Part shown: positions 53,871 to 64,000 of the stretch, one piece after another
How positions within the stretch are numbered: the stretch's first letter is position 1
Layout: every line of letters begins with the position of its first letter
Source of the DNA: Smallanthus sonchifolius
Taxonomy: Eukaryota > Streptophyta > Magnoliopsida > Asterales > Asteraceae
Assembly (NCBI GenBank): GCA_023525975.1
Contig: CM042032.1
Location: forward strand, 20,032,001-20,096,000
Direction: 5' to 3'
DNA: 64,000 nt
Made by a program: the position numbers and the translations under genes
The notes under the pieces: generated by a model
Databases searched by the model: none
Told to the model about the DNA's origin: nothing
What the model saw: only the letters and a program-made list of their open reading frames with translations

Positions 53871-56408
53871 TGTCACACCCCGACCGATGGCGGAATCATC
53901 GGGACAGGACATGTAGACTGTTCATAAGCACAAGGTTGACTAAATTGAAATATATTAAACTTCAAATTCCATTACAATCATTCAAACAAAACCAAATCCA
54001 ATACAGAAACAAAATTTCAAAACATAGACATCTTTATTTAAATTAGCTAAGTCCAAAGCCTAAGTGTAGCACATCTTGATCAGACTCACACATTAGTACC
54101 TGAAACATGAATAAAATAAAGTCAACTAAAAAGTTGGTGAGTATAACACAGATTTGTATATAGATAGCATATAGATTGTAAAACAAATCCTTACATAACA
54201 TGATAAATAAGGCATTTATGGGGAGTAGCTATTGTGTAACCAAGTACAATCAAACCTTTGTAACTAGCATGCAAAAATTGTGTTGTCGGTATCAATCACC
54301 CAACCTGGGTGGGTTTGTCAGAGTCAATAGATCTATCATTGAAAACCGTCGGCTTGAATAGTTAATGATTGCACATAAGTGTTCAACAAAGTTAGCACAC
54401 ATAGCACTCGGGCATAAAGCTCAAATTGCACACATGAATGTAAATAGGATTTATATTTGTGTTGTTTGTGTAAATGTAAACATGTAATTTGATAGAGTTC
54501 ATGTTTCACCCCAAAAGTGTAAAAGAGTAAAAGAGGCTATGAAATACTCACTTGGTTTGAAGGCGTAGCTAACAAAAGGTACTAGATAGTTATAAGGATC
54601 CTTGAAAAGCACAAGTTAACCTAAAGTGTAATGTATATTGTATCAATAGCATGCACAAAGTTTGAGTCAAATGTTGAACTTGGATTGTGTAAAGCCATTG
54701 ATTTGTATTTGAAAGTATTGAATATGATATAAAGTTTGAAATAAATATTTTTGGAACATTTTGATTAAGGTTTGAAATTGAATAGCTATGTAAGTAGGTT
54801 AAATAATTATTGTTTATGAAAATAGTGTAAGTATTTGATGTAACTAAGTATAAATAAATAATTGTTTTTGTTTAAATATAAATTAAATAAATAATCATTT
54901 CCTTATTTATTTATAAAATATGTAACTTAATCATTAAGATACTTTTTAAATGAAAGGTTTAACAATAATTGTAAATTTAATTTTTATAAACTTTAAATAA
55001 ATAATTTTCTATTTATTCCAAGATTAACTATTTGATCTTTCTAAATAGAATTAATGCATTTTTATAAAAATCAACTATTTTTATTTTGAAATTTAATCAG
55101 AAATATTTGTTGTTTAAAAAATATATAAAAATTATAATTCTGCCAAAAATTTAACTCACACATGACCATGCCTGGGAAGGGCACGATCGTGCTCTAACCA
55201 CGGGCGCAACCGTGTTAGTTAGGGCGCGACCGTGTAGATCAAACAGAGGGCATAACTAACCAAATCATTAGGCACGACCGTGCCTTGGCTCGGCACGATC
55301 GTGTCTAGGATTATGAGACACGACTGAGATTAGCCAAAGGGCATGACTGGGTCTGAACAGGAGGACACGACCGCGCTGGTAACCAGCACGACCGCATCTC
55401 ATGAGGCACGACCACGCTAGATGATTAGCGCGACCGTGTCTCTTCCAAATCAGACACGAATTGACTGATTCTTATATTGTTAGTGATGTAAATCATAGGG
55501 CTTTTATTTATAGTATTATTACGAGTATGATGGGATGTTTTAATTGTATTAACATCATGTTCAGGGTCGAAATCGATTAAACCATTTTGAATAAATCATA
55601 GATTCTGATTCGGGATGATTTCGATAATGGAAGCTCAAATTGATAAGGGGCTTTTGATATAGCGACTAAAAAGATTGAGGATAAGATTTCAATTACCCGA
55701 AACAATAGCGAATTGATTGAGAACGGGTAGAATGAGTTCCGGTGTCGGCGAGCTTGGTTTCCGGCGTATTCTGCTGTGATTCTGGTTTCTTCAAATGGTT
55801 CAGCGACTTCTGGGAGAATCGATGGAGCGTTTGGTTGGGGGAATTTCACTCCAGGAAAGAAAATCGATGTTCAAGGAAGAGGATTTTCAAATGAGGATTT
55901 TTGCTTTTCTTGAATCGGTTTTCTGATGTTAATTGTTACGATTGATAATATTATTGTCTTTGATAACAAAAGTGAAACGTATAACGGTTACGACAATCAA
56001 CGATCTCGCGTTTAAAACTGATTTTACATTTCAACTAGTACTAGGCGCGACCGTGCCCAAACGAGGCGTGACCGTGCCAAGGCACCGGGCGCGATCGTTC
56101 CAAAGCAAGTCGCGCGACCGTGCCAAAGCACTTGGCGTGACCGTGCCAAAACGAGGCGCGACCGTGCCTATTAGTGTTTCTTGCTATTTCTTAACATCAG
56201 ACCTTGTAACTTTAGTCTTTGACGTATTTGTATAAATAGATACTTATGTAGTGTTTTAATAGAATATAACCGAGTAAAATTTGTGGATTTGCATTGAAGT
56301 ATAGTATTTAATTGATGGTACGAATAGAACAAAACAGTGCACTAGAATTGAGTTTGAAATGCATTACTTTGAATTGAAATACGGATACTAAAAATCAGAA
56401 ATGTTACA
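53871..56408 (-). repeat. Gypsy-C 3' LTR
   Basis: 2538 bp, TGTAACATTTCTG to CGGGGTGTGACA on the minus strand. It carries dense GCGACCGTGCC / GGCACGATCGTGC words at about 55165-55445 and 56040-56170. Related to the Gypsy-D LTR. Confidence 0.9.
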
Positions 56409-57478
56409 GTCTCCCCATGTTAAGGAAATTCCGTCCCGAAATTTAGTTAGAGGAAGCTACGGCATCAGTAAAAAGGTGGGGGTACTTGAGCTTCATTTGG
56501 TCCTCTCATTCCCAAGTGAATTCAGGACCACGCTTAGAATCCCAACGAACTTTGACAATAGGAATACGACTTCGCTTGAGCTGCTTGATTTCACGATCCA
56601 TGATTTCTACCGGTCTCTCAACGAAGTGCATCGTTTCATCAATGCGCACATCATCAAGCGGTATATGGAAATTCTCATCAGCGAGACATTTCTTCATATT
56701 AGATACATGAAATGTAGGATGCACATTTCCAAGAGATGGAGGTAAATCGAGTTTGTAAGCCACTTTCCCAATCCTTTCAAGGATCTTGAATGGACCAACA
56801 TAGCGAGGTGCTAACTTGCCTTTCTTTCCAAAGCGGATCACACCCTTCCACGGAGACACCTTAAGAAGAACAAGGTCACCGACTTTGAATTTCAAGGGTT
56901 TTCGACGTTTGTCGGCATAACTCTTTTGCCGACTCCTCGCTACTCGAATGTTGTCACGAATTTGAATGATCTTATCTGATGTTTCTTGAATTAGCTCGGG
57001 ACCGGTGATTTGTGCTTCACCAATCTCTTTCCAACAGATAGGAGAACGACATTTGCGACCATAAAGAGCTTCAAATGGAGCCATGTTGATACTCGTGTGA
57101 TAGCTATTGTTGTAAGAGAACTCAATTAGGGGTAAATGTGAATCCCAATTGCCACCAAAATCAATTACAAAAGCTCTAAGCATGTCTTCAAGAGTTTGGA
57201 TTGTCCGCTCGGTTTGACCATCAGTTTGGGGATGGTAAGCCGTGCTCAAATCCGATCGTGTGCCAAGAGCAGATTGAAGAGATTGCCAAAAACGAGAAGT
57301 GAACCGGGCATCTCGATCGGATATTATGTTCAAGGGAACACCATGATGGCTTACAATTTCGTCGATGTAAATTCGGGCTAGTTTCTCAACCCGATAGTCT
57401 TCACGGATAGGCAAGAAATGAGCAGATTTGGTGAGACGGTCAATGATCACCAAAATGCTATCATAACCACTTGAGGTG
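56409..57478 (-). pseudogene. Gypsy-C integrase and chromodomain-like tail, cut by Copia-4
   Basis: Starting at the Copia-4 junction (57478) the minus strand reads SGYDSILVIIDRLTKSAHF, SDRDARFTSRFWQSLQ, TDGQTERTIQTLEDML, YGRKCRSPICW, VGDLVLLKVSPWKGV, FHVSNMKKCL and EIMDREIKQLKRSRIP, then KRGPEFTWE. A TGA at 56506-56508 stands where Gypsy-D has CGA; the frame would otherwise continue toward the polypurine tract. The upstream part of an open frame to 57585 is LTR sequence of Copia-4. Confidence 0.9.
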
Positions 57479-58259
57479 TGTAGGATCGTAAGATTACAAG
57501 GTGATTCTATTCTAGTTGATATTGGCGGAAACAATAACAACCAACAAAGTAAACAAGTAAACAGCAAGAATACTGATAAATGCACTGTTGTATTAAACTT
57601 ATGAGATTACAAGATTACAAAGTAAAACACTATCAAGAAGCACTATGAAAGCACAGCAAGCACAAGCACGCACAAGCACTTTCAAAAGGCACACTAACTA
57701 TGAAGTGTTTACACAATATATATAGTAACTTAGAATCAAGACACACCCTTGATTCTAAGGATCAGATCTAACACAAGCCGTTGATCTTGTTTATTAATCT
57801 AAATTACACGCAAAGGCTAATCTAGATAACTTTGCTGAAACGTCTTCTTAGGCATCATTGTTTGCATGCTTGGAGACGCACGTCATTGTCCTTTATTAGT
57901 TGCACCACTGAGGTTCCTTCTGCTTGGAGTGTGGCAGTTGCTTTTGCAGACAGGTGTCAGAGGCGCTTCACATGGATAGTCAGCTGCAACGTTTGGTCTT
58001 CAGAGAATAGAGCTATCAGCAGCAACTTGTGTTGAATGCTGCTGATAAGACTATCAGCAGCAACAAGTGTTGAATGCTGCTGATAAGCCTATCAGCAGCA
58101 ACAAGTGTTGAGTGCTACTGATATGCCTATCAGTAGCAACAAGTGTTGAGTGTTGCTGATATGCCTATCAGCAGCAACCAGTGTTGAGTGCTGCTGATAA
58201 GCCTATCAGCAGCATTTGTACTTATAATAATTTGGTAGCAATCAGTCTTTGGTTCTACA
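57479..58259 (-). repeat. Copia-4 3' LTR
   Basis: 781 bp, TGTAGAACCAAAGACTGATTGC to CGATCCTACA on the minus strand. TATA-like run at about 57716-57724. Contains the 38-bp palindromic tandem array at 58014-58213, which is absent in that form from Copia-2. Confidence 0.92.
58014..58213 (-). repeat. 38-bp tandem array of CAGCAGC...GCTGCTG units
   Basis: Five full units starting at 58014, 58052, 58090, 58128 and 58166, with a partial sixth at 58204. Each runs TATCAGCAGCAACAAGTGTT then GA(A/G)TGCTGCTGATAAG(A/C)C. Each unit begins CAGCAGC and ends GCTGCTG, so each can fold as a hairpin. Confidence 0.92.
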
Positions 58260-58292
58260 AACTCCCCCTAGACTGATGCAACCAAAATTCTT

Positions 58293-60617
58293 CTAATGAC
58301 TTTGCTGCTGAAGCTTTTGCATGTGGCTGACTATCCTTTCAACCTCATAGCCTCTTGGTTCCTTGCTGGGATTGTTCAGTGGAAGTTTAGACAAAGTCTT
58401 GATGTCTTTGTGTGGCATTTTGTAGATTGCTTTGCTTGAACATCTCATATGCTGCTTCTTTACATCAATCAGAGTGAACTCATCCAAATCAGCATTGTAG
58501 GACCAAGATACAAATGGAGAGTGGGACTTGAGTGGTTTGATATTCATGACCACATCTTTGCTAGGGTTGAAGTAGTGTCTGATTGCTAGCATAAGATGTT
58601 TCCCACTCTCATTTGCAGGCTCATGAGCTTCACCCAGCTCCAAAATTCTTCTTAGGTCTGAATCTGATAGTTGCAGAACCTCATTAACAGACCTGTATGT
58701 AGATTTTATTCTTTTAGTTCTCCCCCTAAAGATCTCAAACCTGTGATCCTGTGGATTGTAGACCCATTCAACTATGTCTCTTGAGTCTTCAGGTTCAGAT
58801 GGGGATTTGGATTTCTTCAAGGGAGGCTGTTGATGAGAGGGAGCTGGGTGGGATGATTTGGACTTGTTGGGTGGAGGAGTGGATGGTTTGGGGAGGAGAG
58901 TGGAAGGATGATGGACTTATGAAGAGGTAGGTGAGGGAGAAGGCTTGGGTTTCTTTGTCTTTGGTTTTTCTTCTTCTTTGATAAGTACCCTTTTCTTGGA
59001 GCCCTTCTTCCCTAGTCTTTCTTCCTCATCCTTTTTAACTTTGAAGTAGAGGGCTTGCAGGTTCATGAAATTCATGGGACCTAGCCTCTTTCCACTATCT
59101 CCTCTAGCCTTAAGGAAGTCAATCATGACCTTCCTTTCTTCATGGGTCCTTTTATTGAAGGCAATGGTCTTCTTGGACTGTAGCTTGGCTTTCTCTTCTT
59201 CTTCAGCCTTTTTCTTTCTAGCCAATTGACCCTGCTGACCCATGAAGGCTCTGTAAATCTCTTTGGTTGAAAGTTTCTCAAGGTAGTCTGCATCCTCACC
59301 TTGAGAGACTAGAGTCTTTACCCACTCCTCCCTCATTTCTTTAGCTAGTTCAGAATCGGTTATCCTGAACTTAGCTTCTTCTTTCTTCTTCTTCTCCAAC
59401 TCTTCTTCTTCTCTATTGAATTGTTCCTGCAGTTGAAGAGCAAGAGCTGCATCTTCTTCAATCCGGTCAACTGCAGGAATCTTTCTTTTCAGTTCATCCA
59501 GCTGTTTAGCATACAGCTGGATGGTTTGTTCTCTTAGGAGAATGGCTGTTTTTCTTTCTTGAGCCTTTTTTAGGTCAGTCATCTCCTCTTCTTCTCTTCT
59601 TCTTCTTTTCTCTTCCCTCTCTCTTTTCTCTTTTTGCAACCTCTCTTCATCTTTATCAGTCATGATTCCCTTTCCTTTGTTTACGTTGGATGCCTCTGCT
59701 TCAGCTTCACTGATCACAACAGCAGATGATGATGCTGCTATTGGGATCTCTGCCTCAGCTTCATTGGCAAATTGAGGAATTGAAAAGGGATGGTCACTGT
59801 CTTCATCAAGTTGACACTCAGGACCTTCTATTTCCCTCAGTTAATCCCTGATGGAAGATCTTGTGCCAAAAGCTGCAGATGTACTGTCAACTTGTGGAGT
59901 ATCAGAGTTGGAGTCAGTATCAGAAGTTGACACAGTTTCTTCTTGAGGAATCAGTCCTTCTTTTTCAAGATGGGCTTTGATGATGACCATCATTGCCTGG
60001 CTCTCCAGTGAGTTAATATTGCAGATGTTGGCTCTGAGCTGAAAAATCTTGAATAGGAAGTCTAAGGGCAGCTGAAGGATGTTCCTGGTGTTGATGATGA
60101 GAGAGGAGCTGTTGCTGAGCAGGAGAGTGTGGTCAAGGGACTTAGTGCTCACCCAACCTAGCACGTCCAAGTCCTTGACCAGGAAGGCATATAGGAATCT
60201 TCGAAGGCCCAGAACTTCTTCTTCTTCATTGAGAAGACTGCTCCTTGTTATTTCAAGATTGCTAGGAGTCAGTCTCCTTTCTGCGGCCGCCGAGGATTCA
60301 GGATAAGCTACCCGATGTGCTGTTTGTAGGAATCTTTGGAAGCTGGGTAGATTATCCTCCATCAGGTCATGGAACCTGCCAATGGCAAGTTCTGCTGAGA
60401 GATCTGTTGAGGTGTTGATGCAATTAGTTAAATGCAGATATAGGACTTGGAGGGCATTCAGAGATTTCCAGTTAAGCTCTTCTACTCCGCTGAACTCCCA
60501 TCTAATCCAAAACCTCTCAGATGATCCATCATACCCCCAAGCTAGAATGGAGTCAAATTCTAGCTTCTTTGATGATCTTAATAGTTGGGGGGTTGAGGAT
60601 TGACCAATGATGGCTGC
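58293..60617 (-). pseudogene. Copia-4 post-pol ORF (775 codons, two stops), N-terminus cut by Gypsy-D
   Basis: One frame from the Gypsy-D junction to TAA/TGA at 58293, broken only by TAA 59841-59843 and TAA 58917-58919. Order: a helical, Leu-rich globular part (SILAWGYDGSSERFWIRWEF, LNWKSLNALQVLYLHLT) from 60600 to about 59990; an acidic Ser-rich linker; a long charged coiled coil (EKREREEKRRRREEEEM, about 59650-59350); a Lys/Pro-rich linker; and a last domain (IVEWVYNPQDHRFEIFRGR, FVSWSYNADLDEFTLIDVKK) ending VERIVSHMQKLQQQSH. The tail matches Copia-2. The tract lies 22 bases beyond the stop. Function unknown; no membrane segment seen, so 'env-like' refers to position only. Confidence 0.75.
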
Positions 60618-63058
60618 TGTCACACCCCGACCGATGGCGGAATCATCGGGGCGGGACATGTAAGACTGTTCATAGCACATGGTTGACTAAATTGAAATAT
60701 ATTAAAGTCAAATTTGCATTACAAGAAATCCAAGTACAAGATCAAATTCAAACAAGAAACATAACAACTCATAAAATTCTTGATTTATTTTGCTAAGTCC
60801 AAATCCTATGTTAAACACGTCTTGAATCAATCTCACATATTGGGGCCTGAAACATGAATAAAATAAAGTCAACTAAAAAGTTGGTGAGTATAACACAGTT
60901 GTATATAGATAGCATATAGATGAAAACAAATCCTTTACATGACATGATAAATAAGGCGTTTATGGGGAGTAACTATTGTGTAACCAAATGTACAATCAAA
61001 CCTTGTAACTAGCATGCAAAACAAATGTGTTGTCGGTTTCAATCACCGCGTACCATGGGTGGGTTTGTCAGACTCGATAGATCCATCATTGAAAACCGTC
61101 GGCTTGTATAGTTAATGATTGCACATAAGAGCATACAAAGGTTAACACACCTAGCACTCGGGCACAAAGCTCAAATTTTTGCACACATGTATGTATATAG
61201 GATTTTTGCACTTGTGTTGTTTGTGTAAATGTAAATGTGTAATGTGTAATGAGTATAGAGTTCATGTTCCACCCCAAAAGTGTAAAAGAGAAAAAGGGGT
61301 TGTGAATACTCACTTGGTATGGAAGTGAAGCTAACAAGGAATATAGATAGCAAATAAGATCCTTGAAATGCACACTTTAACCTAAAGAGTAATATGTATT
61401 GAATCACAGAGATGCATAAAGTTTAAGTCTAAAATGAAAGTTGGATTTGTATATAAAACCATTGGTTTGTATTTAAAAAGTGTTGGATAAGAAAAACGTA
61501 TAAAGTTTGAGGTAAAATATGTTTGAAACAATTTAATTAGGTTTGAATTAAATAAGTAAGTGTATAACTATAGTTTATGAAATAATGTAAATATTAATTG
61601 TAATTAAGTATAAATAAATAAATAATTTTTTATTTTAAAATGTAAATTAAATAACTAATCATTATTTATAAATTTTGTAACTTAAAATATCATTTAAGTA
61701 AGGATAATAAATATTAATTTTTTTTATAAACTTTTCAATAATTTATTTTTGTGCCAAGATTAAACTTTTAATCTATTTTTAAATACAGAAAACATATTTT
61801 TATAAAATCTGTAATGTTTACTGATTAAAATATATAAAATTGAAATTCTGTTAAAAATTCTGAGTCTAGCATGACCGTGCCTCGGAAGGGCACGATCGTG
61901 CTCAAGCCACGGGCGCGACCGCGCTAGTCGGGGCGCGACCGAGTTGATCAACAGGAGCACAATCTAGACAAGTTTGACAGGCACGACCGTGCCTTGGCCC
62001 GTCACGGTCGTGTCTATGATCTTTGGACACAACAGGGACTAGCCCAGAGGGCATGACAAGGTCTGGACTGGAGGACACGATCGCGCTGATAAACGGCACG
62101 ACCGCGCTAAAAGAGGCACGGCCGCGCTAGATGATTAGCGCGACCGTGTCTATTCCAATTCAGACACGAATCGAGAATTTCTTGTATTTTAATTGGTGAA
62201 ATTGTTAGGGCTTTTCATTTATGGGTTATTATGAGTGTTCTGAGATATTTTAATTGTATTAATAACATGATTAGGAGTGATTCCAATTAAACCATTTTTC
62301 TTATAAAAAGGATTCTGGTCCTGAATGATTTCTGTAATGAAGGCCCGAATTGACGGAGGGCTTTTGATACATGGACCGAAACGAAAGAGAGGGATGATTT
62401 AATTACCTCAAAAAGAAGGGAATTGATAGCGATCAGAAGAAGGGAGTTCCGGCGACGGCAAGATTGGTTTCCGGCGGCTTCTGTTGCGATTCCGGCTGAT
62501 CCAACCCTTTAGAAACCTTAGAAATGATCGGAGGATCGAGTTCCTTGAATTATTGGTAGAATTTTGATCGAAAACAGAAAATGAAACGTATCGGCTTGGG
62601 AGATAATTTGGACGTTTTTCTTGAGAGAATATGCAATTGAATGGTAATGATCGTAAATGGCAAAATTATTTTCTTTGTCAATGAAAATGAAACGTATCGG
62701 TTTTGAATTTCGAACAATCGGGCGTTTTGAAACTGCATTTACGTTTCGACTGTTACGCAGGAGCGACCGTGCCAAAGCACTTGGCGCGACCGTGCTAGGA
62801 TGAAGCACGACCGTGCTAACTAGGGTTTTCTTGATATTTTTCAACTTTAGTCCTTGACTTTTCAGGTTTGATAAGTTTGTACCAAATAGTTTCTTGTATA
62901 GCGTTTAAATGTAAATAATCGAGTAAAACTTGCGAATTTGTATAGAATCCTTGCATTAAATTTACGACGAGAAAATAATGAGACATTGCACGAGTATAGA
63001 ACTTGAAATTGCATTATATTGAATTGAAATAGGAATACTAAAAATCCGAGATGTTACA
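60618..63058 (-). repeat. Gypsy-D 3' LTR
   Basis: 2441 bp, TGTAACATCTCGG to CGGGGTGTGACA on the minus strand, same subfamily as Gypsy-C. GCACGACCGTGCC / CACGATCGTGC words cluster at about 61870-62150 and 62760-62820. Between the clusters it is AT-rich. Confidence 0.9.
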
Positions 63059-63092
63059 GTCTCCCCATGTTGAGAGAATTTCGTCCCGAAAT

Positions 63093-64000
63093 TTAGCTAG
63101 AGGGAACAACATTATTAGTAAAAAGATGGGGGTACTTGAGCTTCATTTGGTCTTCTCGTTCCCAAGTGAACTCAGGACCACGCTTAGATTCCCAACGAAC
63201 TTTGACTATAGGAATACGACTTCGCTTGAGTTGCTTGACTTCACGATCCATAATTTCCACCGGCTTCTCAACGAAGTGCATCGTTTCATCAATGCGCACG
63301 TCGGCAAGCGGTATATGGAGATTTTCATCAGCGAGACACTTCTTTAGATTAGATATATGAAATGTAGGATGCACATTGCCCAGAGATGGAGGTAACTCGA
63401 GCTTGTAAGCCACTTTCCCAATCCTTTCAAGGATCTTGAATGGACCAACATAACGAGGTGCTAACTTGCCTTTCTTTCCAAAACGGATCACACCCTTCCA
63501 TGGAGACACCTTTAGAAGAACAAGGTCACCGACTTGGAATTCCAAAGGTTTTCGTCGCTTGTCGGCATAACTCTTTTGCCGACTCCTTGCTGCTCGAATA
63601 TTGTCACGGATTTGAATAATCTTGTCAGAAGTTTCTTGAATCAACTCAGGACCGGTGATTTGTGCTTCACCAATCTCGTTCCAACAGATCGGAGAACGAC
63701 ACTTGCGACCATAGAGAGCTTCGAATGGAGCCATGTTGATACTTGTGTGGTAGCTATTGTTGTAGGAAAACTCAATGAGGGATAAGTGTGAATCCCAGTT
63801 GCCACCAAAATAGATTACACAAGCTCTAAGCATGTCTTCAAGAGTTTGGATTGTTCGCTCGGTTTGTCCATCAGTTTGGGGATGGTAAGCCGTGCTCAAA
63901 TCCAAACGAGTACCAAGAGCAGATTGGAGAGATTGCCAAAATCGAGAAGTGAACCGAGCGTCTCTATCGGATATTATGTTCAAGGGAACACCATGACGGC
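63093..64000 (-). CDS. Gypsy-D integrase and chromodomain-like tail, partial
   Basis: Open without a stop from the right edge to 63093 (302 codons visible). It shows the second catalytic Asp region SDRDARFTSRFWQSLQ, the Glu region TDGQTERTIQTLEDML, FEALYGRKCRSPICW, VGDLVLLKVSPWKGV, APRYVGPFKI, FHISNLKKCL and the chromodomain-like EIMDREVKQLKRSRIP...KRGPEFTWEREDQMKLKYPHLF. The frame keeps the CGA codon that is a stop in Gypsy-C, so this copy is the least damaged 3' pol end here. Integrase inserts the element DNA; the tail is thought to bind histone marks. Confidence 0.92.
   Translation of the reverse strand, partial: RHGVPLNIISDRDARFTSRFWQSLQSALGTRLDLSTAYHPQTDGQTERTIQTLEDMLRACVIYFGGNWDSHLSLIEFSYNNSYHTSINMAPFEALYGRKCRSPICWNEIGEAQITGPELIQETSDKIIQIRDNIRAARSRQKSYADKRRKPLEFQVGDLVLLKVSPWKGVIRFGKKGKLAPRYVGPFKILERIGKVAYKLELPPSLGNVHPTFHISNLKKCLADENLHIPLADVRIDETMHFVEKPVEIMDREVKQLKRSRIPIVKVRWESKRGPEFTWEREDQMKLKYPHLFTNNVVPSS

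Larger units (their letters stand above)
53871..57478 (-). mobile_element. Gypsy-C: 3' portion of a Tekay-type element in Copia-3
   Basis: Minus strand: integrase end, chromodomain-like tail, polypurine tract, 3' LTR. The 5' part lies beyond Copia-4, which interrupts it at 57479, and so outside the window. Possible TSD copy CCTCC at 53866-53870. Confidence 0.88.
57479..60617 (-). mobile_element. Copia-4: 3' portion of a SIRE-like element in Gypsy-C
   Basis: Minus strand: post-pol ORF, polypurine tract, 3' LTR. The LTR and tract match Copia-2, so it is the same family in opposite orientation. Interrupted by Gypsy-D at 60618; pol would lie beyond the window. Possible TSD copy AGGTG at 57474-57478. 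Confidence 0.88.
60618..64000 (-). mobile_element. Gypsy-D: 3' portion of a Tekay-type element in Copia-4
   Basis: 3' LTR, polypurine tract and the integrase/chromodomain end of pol, running off the right edge. Innermost level of the nest. Possible TSD copy GCTGC at 60613-60617. Confidence 0.88.

Noticed and set aside
56506..57585. A Leu-rich signal-like N-terminus on the Gypsy-C integrase frame
   Set aside because: The first 36 codons or so are Copia-4 LTR read across the insertion junction.
58014..58213. CRISPR-like direct repeats
   Set aside because: Repeat units are contiguous with no unique spacers, in a eukaryotic retroelement LTR.
59841..60680. A host gene starting at 60680
   Set aside because: The first codons lie in the Gypsy-D LTR; the rest is the Copia-4 post-pol ORF.

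Overview
This window is a retrotransposon-rich stretch of a plant nuclear genome, probably a eudicot and by overall style of the elements most likely Asteraceae (an inference). No intact host gene is visible. Almost every long reading frame belongs to LTR retrotransposons of two kinds. The first is Ty1/Copia elements with a SIRE-like layout: gag with a zinc knuckle, a coiled-coil spacer, PR, IN, RT, RNase H, then an extra ORF after pol. The second is Ty3/Gypsy chromoviruses of Tekay type: gag, PR, RT, RNase H, IN, then a chromodomain-like tail. The primer-binding sites (PBS) that can be read match initiator tRNA-Met, core TGGTATCAGAGC (one copy has a substitution).

Layout. 1-9061: Copia-1 (minus strand, 3' end beyond the left edge), inserted into the start of Gypsy-E (minus, 9062 to about 10430). 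10694-34867: Copia-2 (plus), complete with 786/787-bp LTRs and TSD AATCT. It is split in its RT gene by Gypsy-A (plus, 16453-30284, TSD AACAC/AACAT), whose 5' LTR is itself split by a 2.8-kb solo LTR (18693-21491, TSD TTTAC). 34873-41082: the only stretch not made mostly of recognisable elements. It holds a two-exon gag-like gene (36060-37038, minus) and a second solo LTR (38345-40274, TSD ACCGG). 41083-64000: a five-level nest. Copia-5 (plus) was hit by Copia-3 (plus). Copia-3 gag was hit twice, by Gypsy-B (43617-53624, minus, complete, TSD GTGAG) and by Gypsy-C (53871 on, minus). Gypsy-C was hit by Copia-4 (57479 on, minus), and Copia-4 was hit by Gypsy-D (60618 on, minus).

How the parts relate. 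All polyproteins carry stops or frameshifts, so none of the copies looks autonomous, although several are lightly damaged. The most notable points are: an antisense ubiquitin/ribosomal eS31 fragment captured inside the post-pol ORF of Copia-2; a post-pol ORF family recognisable at both ends in different Copia elements; a GT-AG intron inside Gypsy-A gag and an extra ORF before it; RNase H copies that have lost the same acidic residue; and palindromic 'signature words', different in each element family, repeated in LTRs and leaders.

Limits. Boundaries come from TG...CA ends, PBS, polypurine tract and target-site duplications read by eye. Family names rest on motif order and have not been checked against a database.
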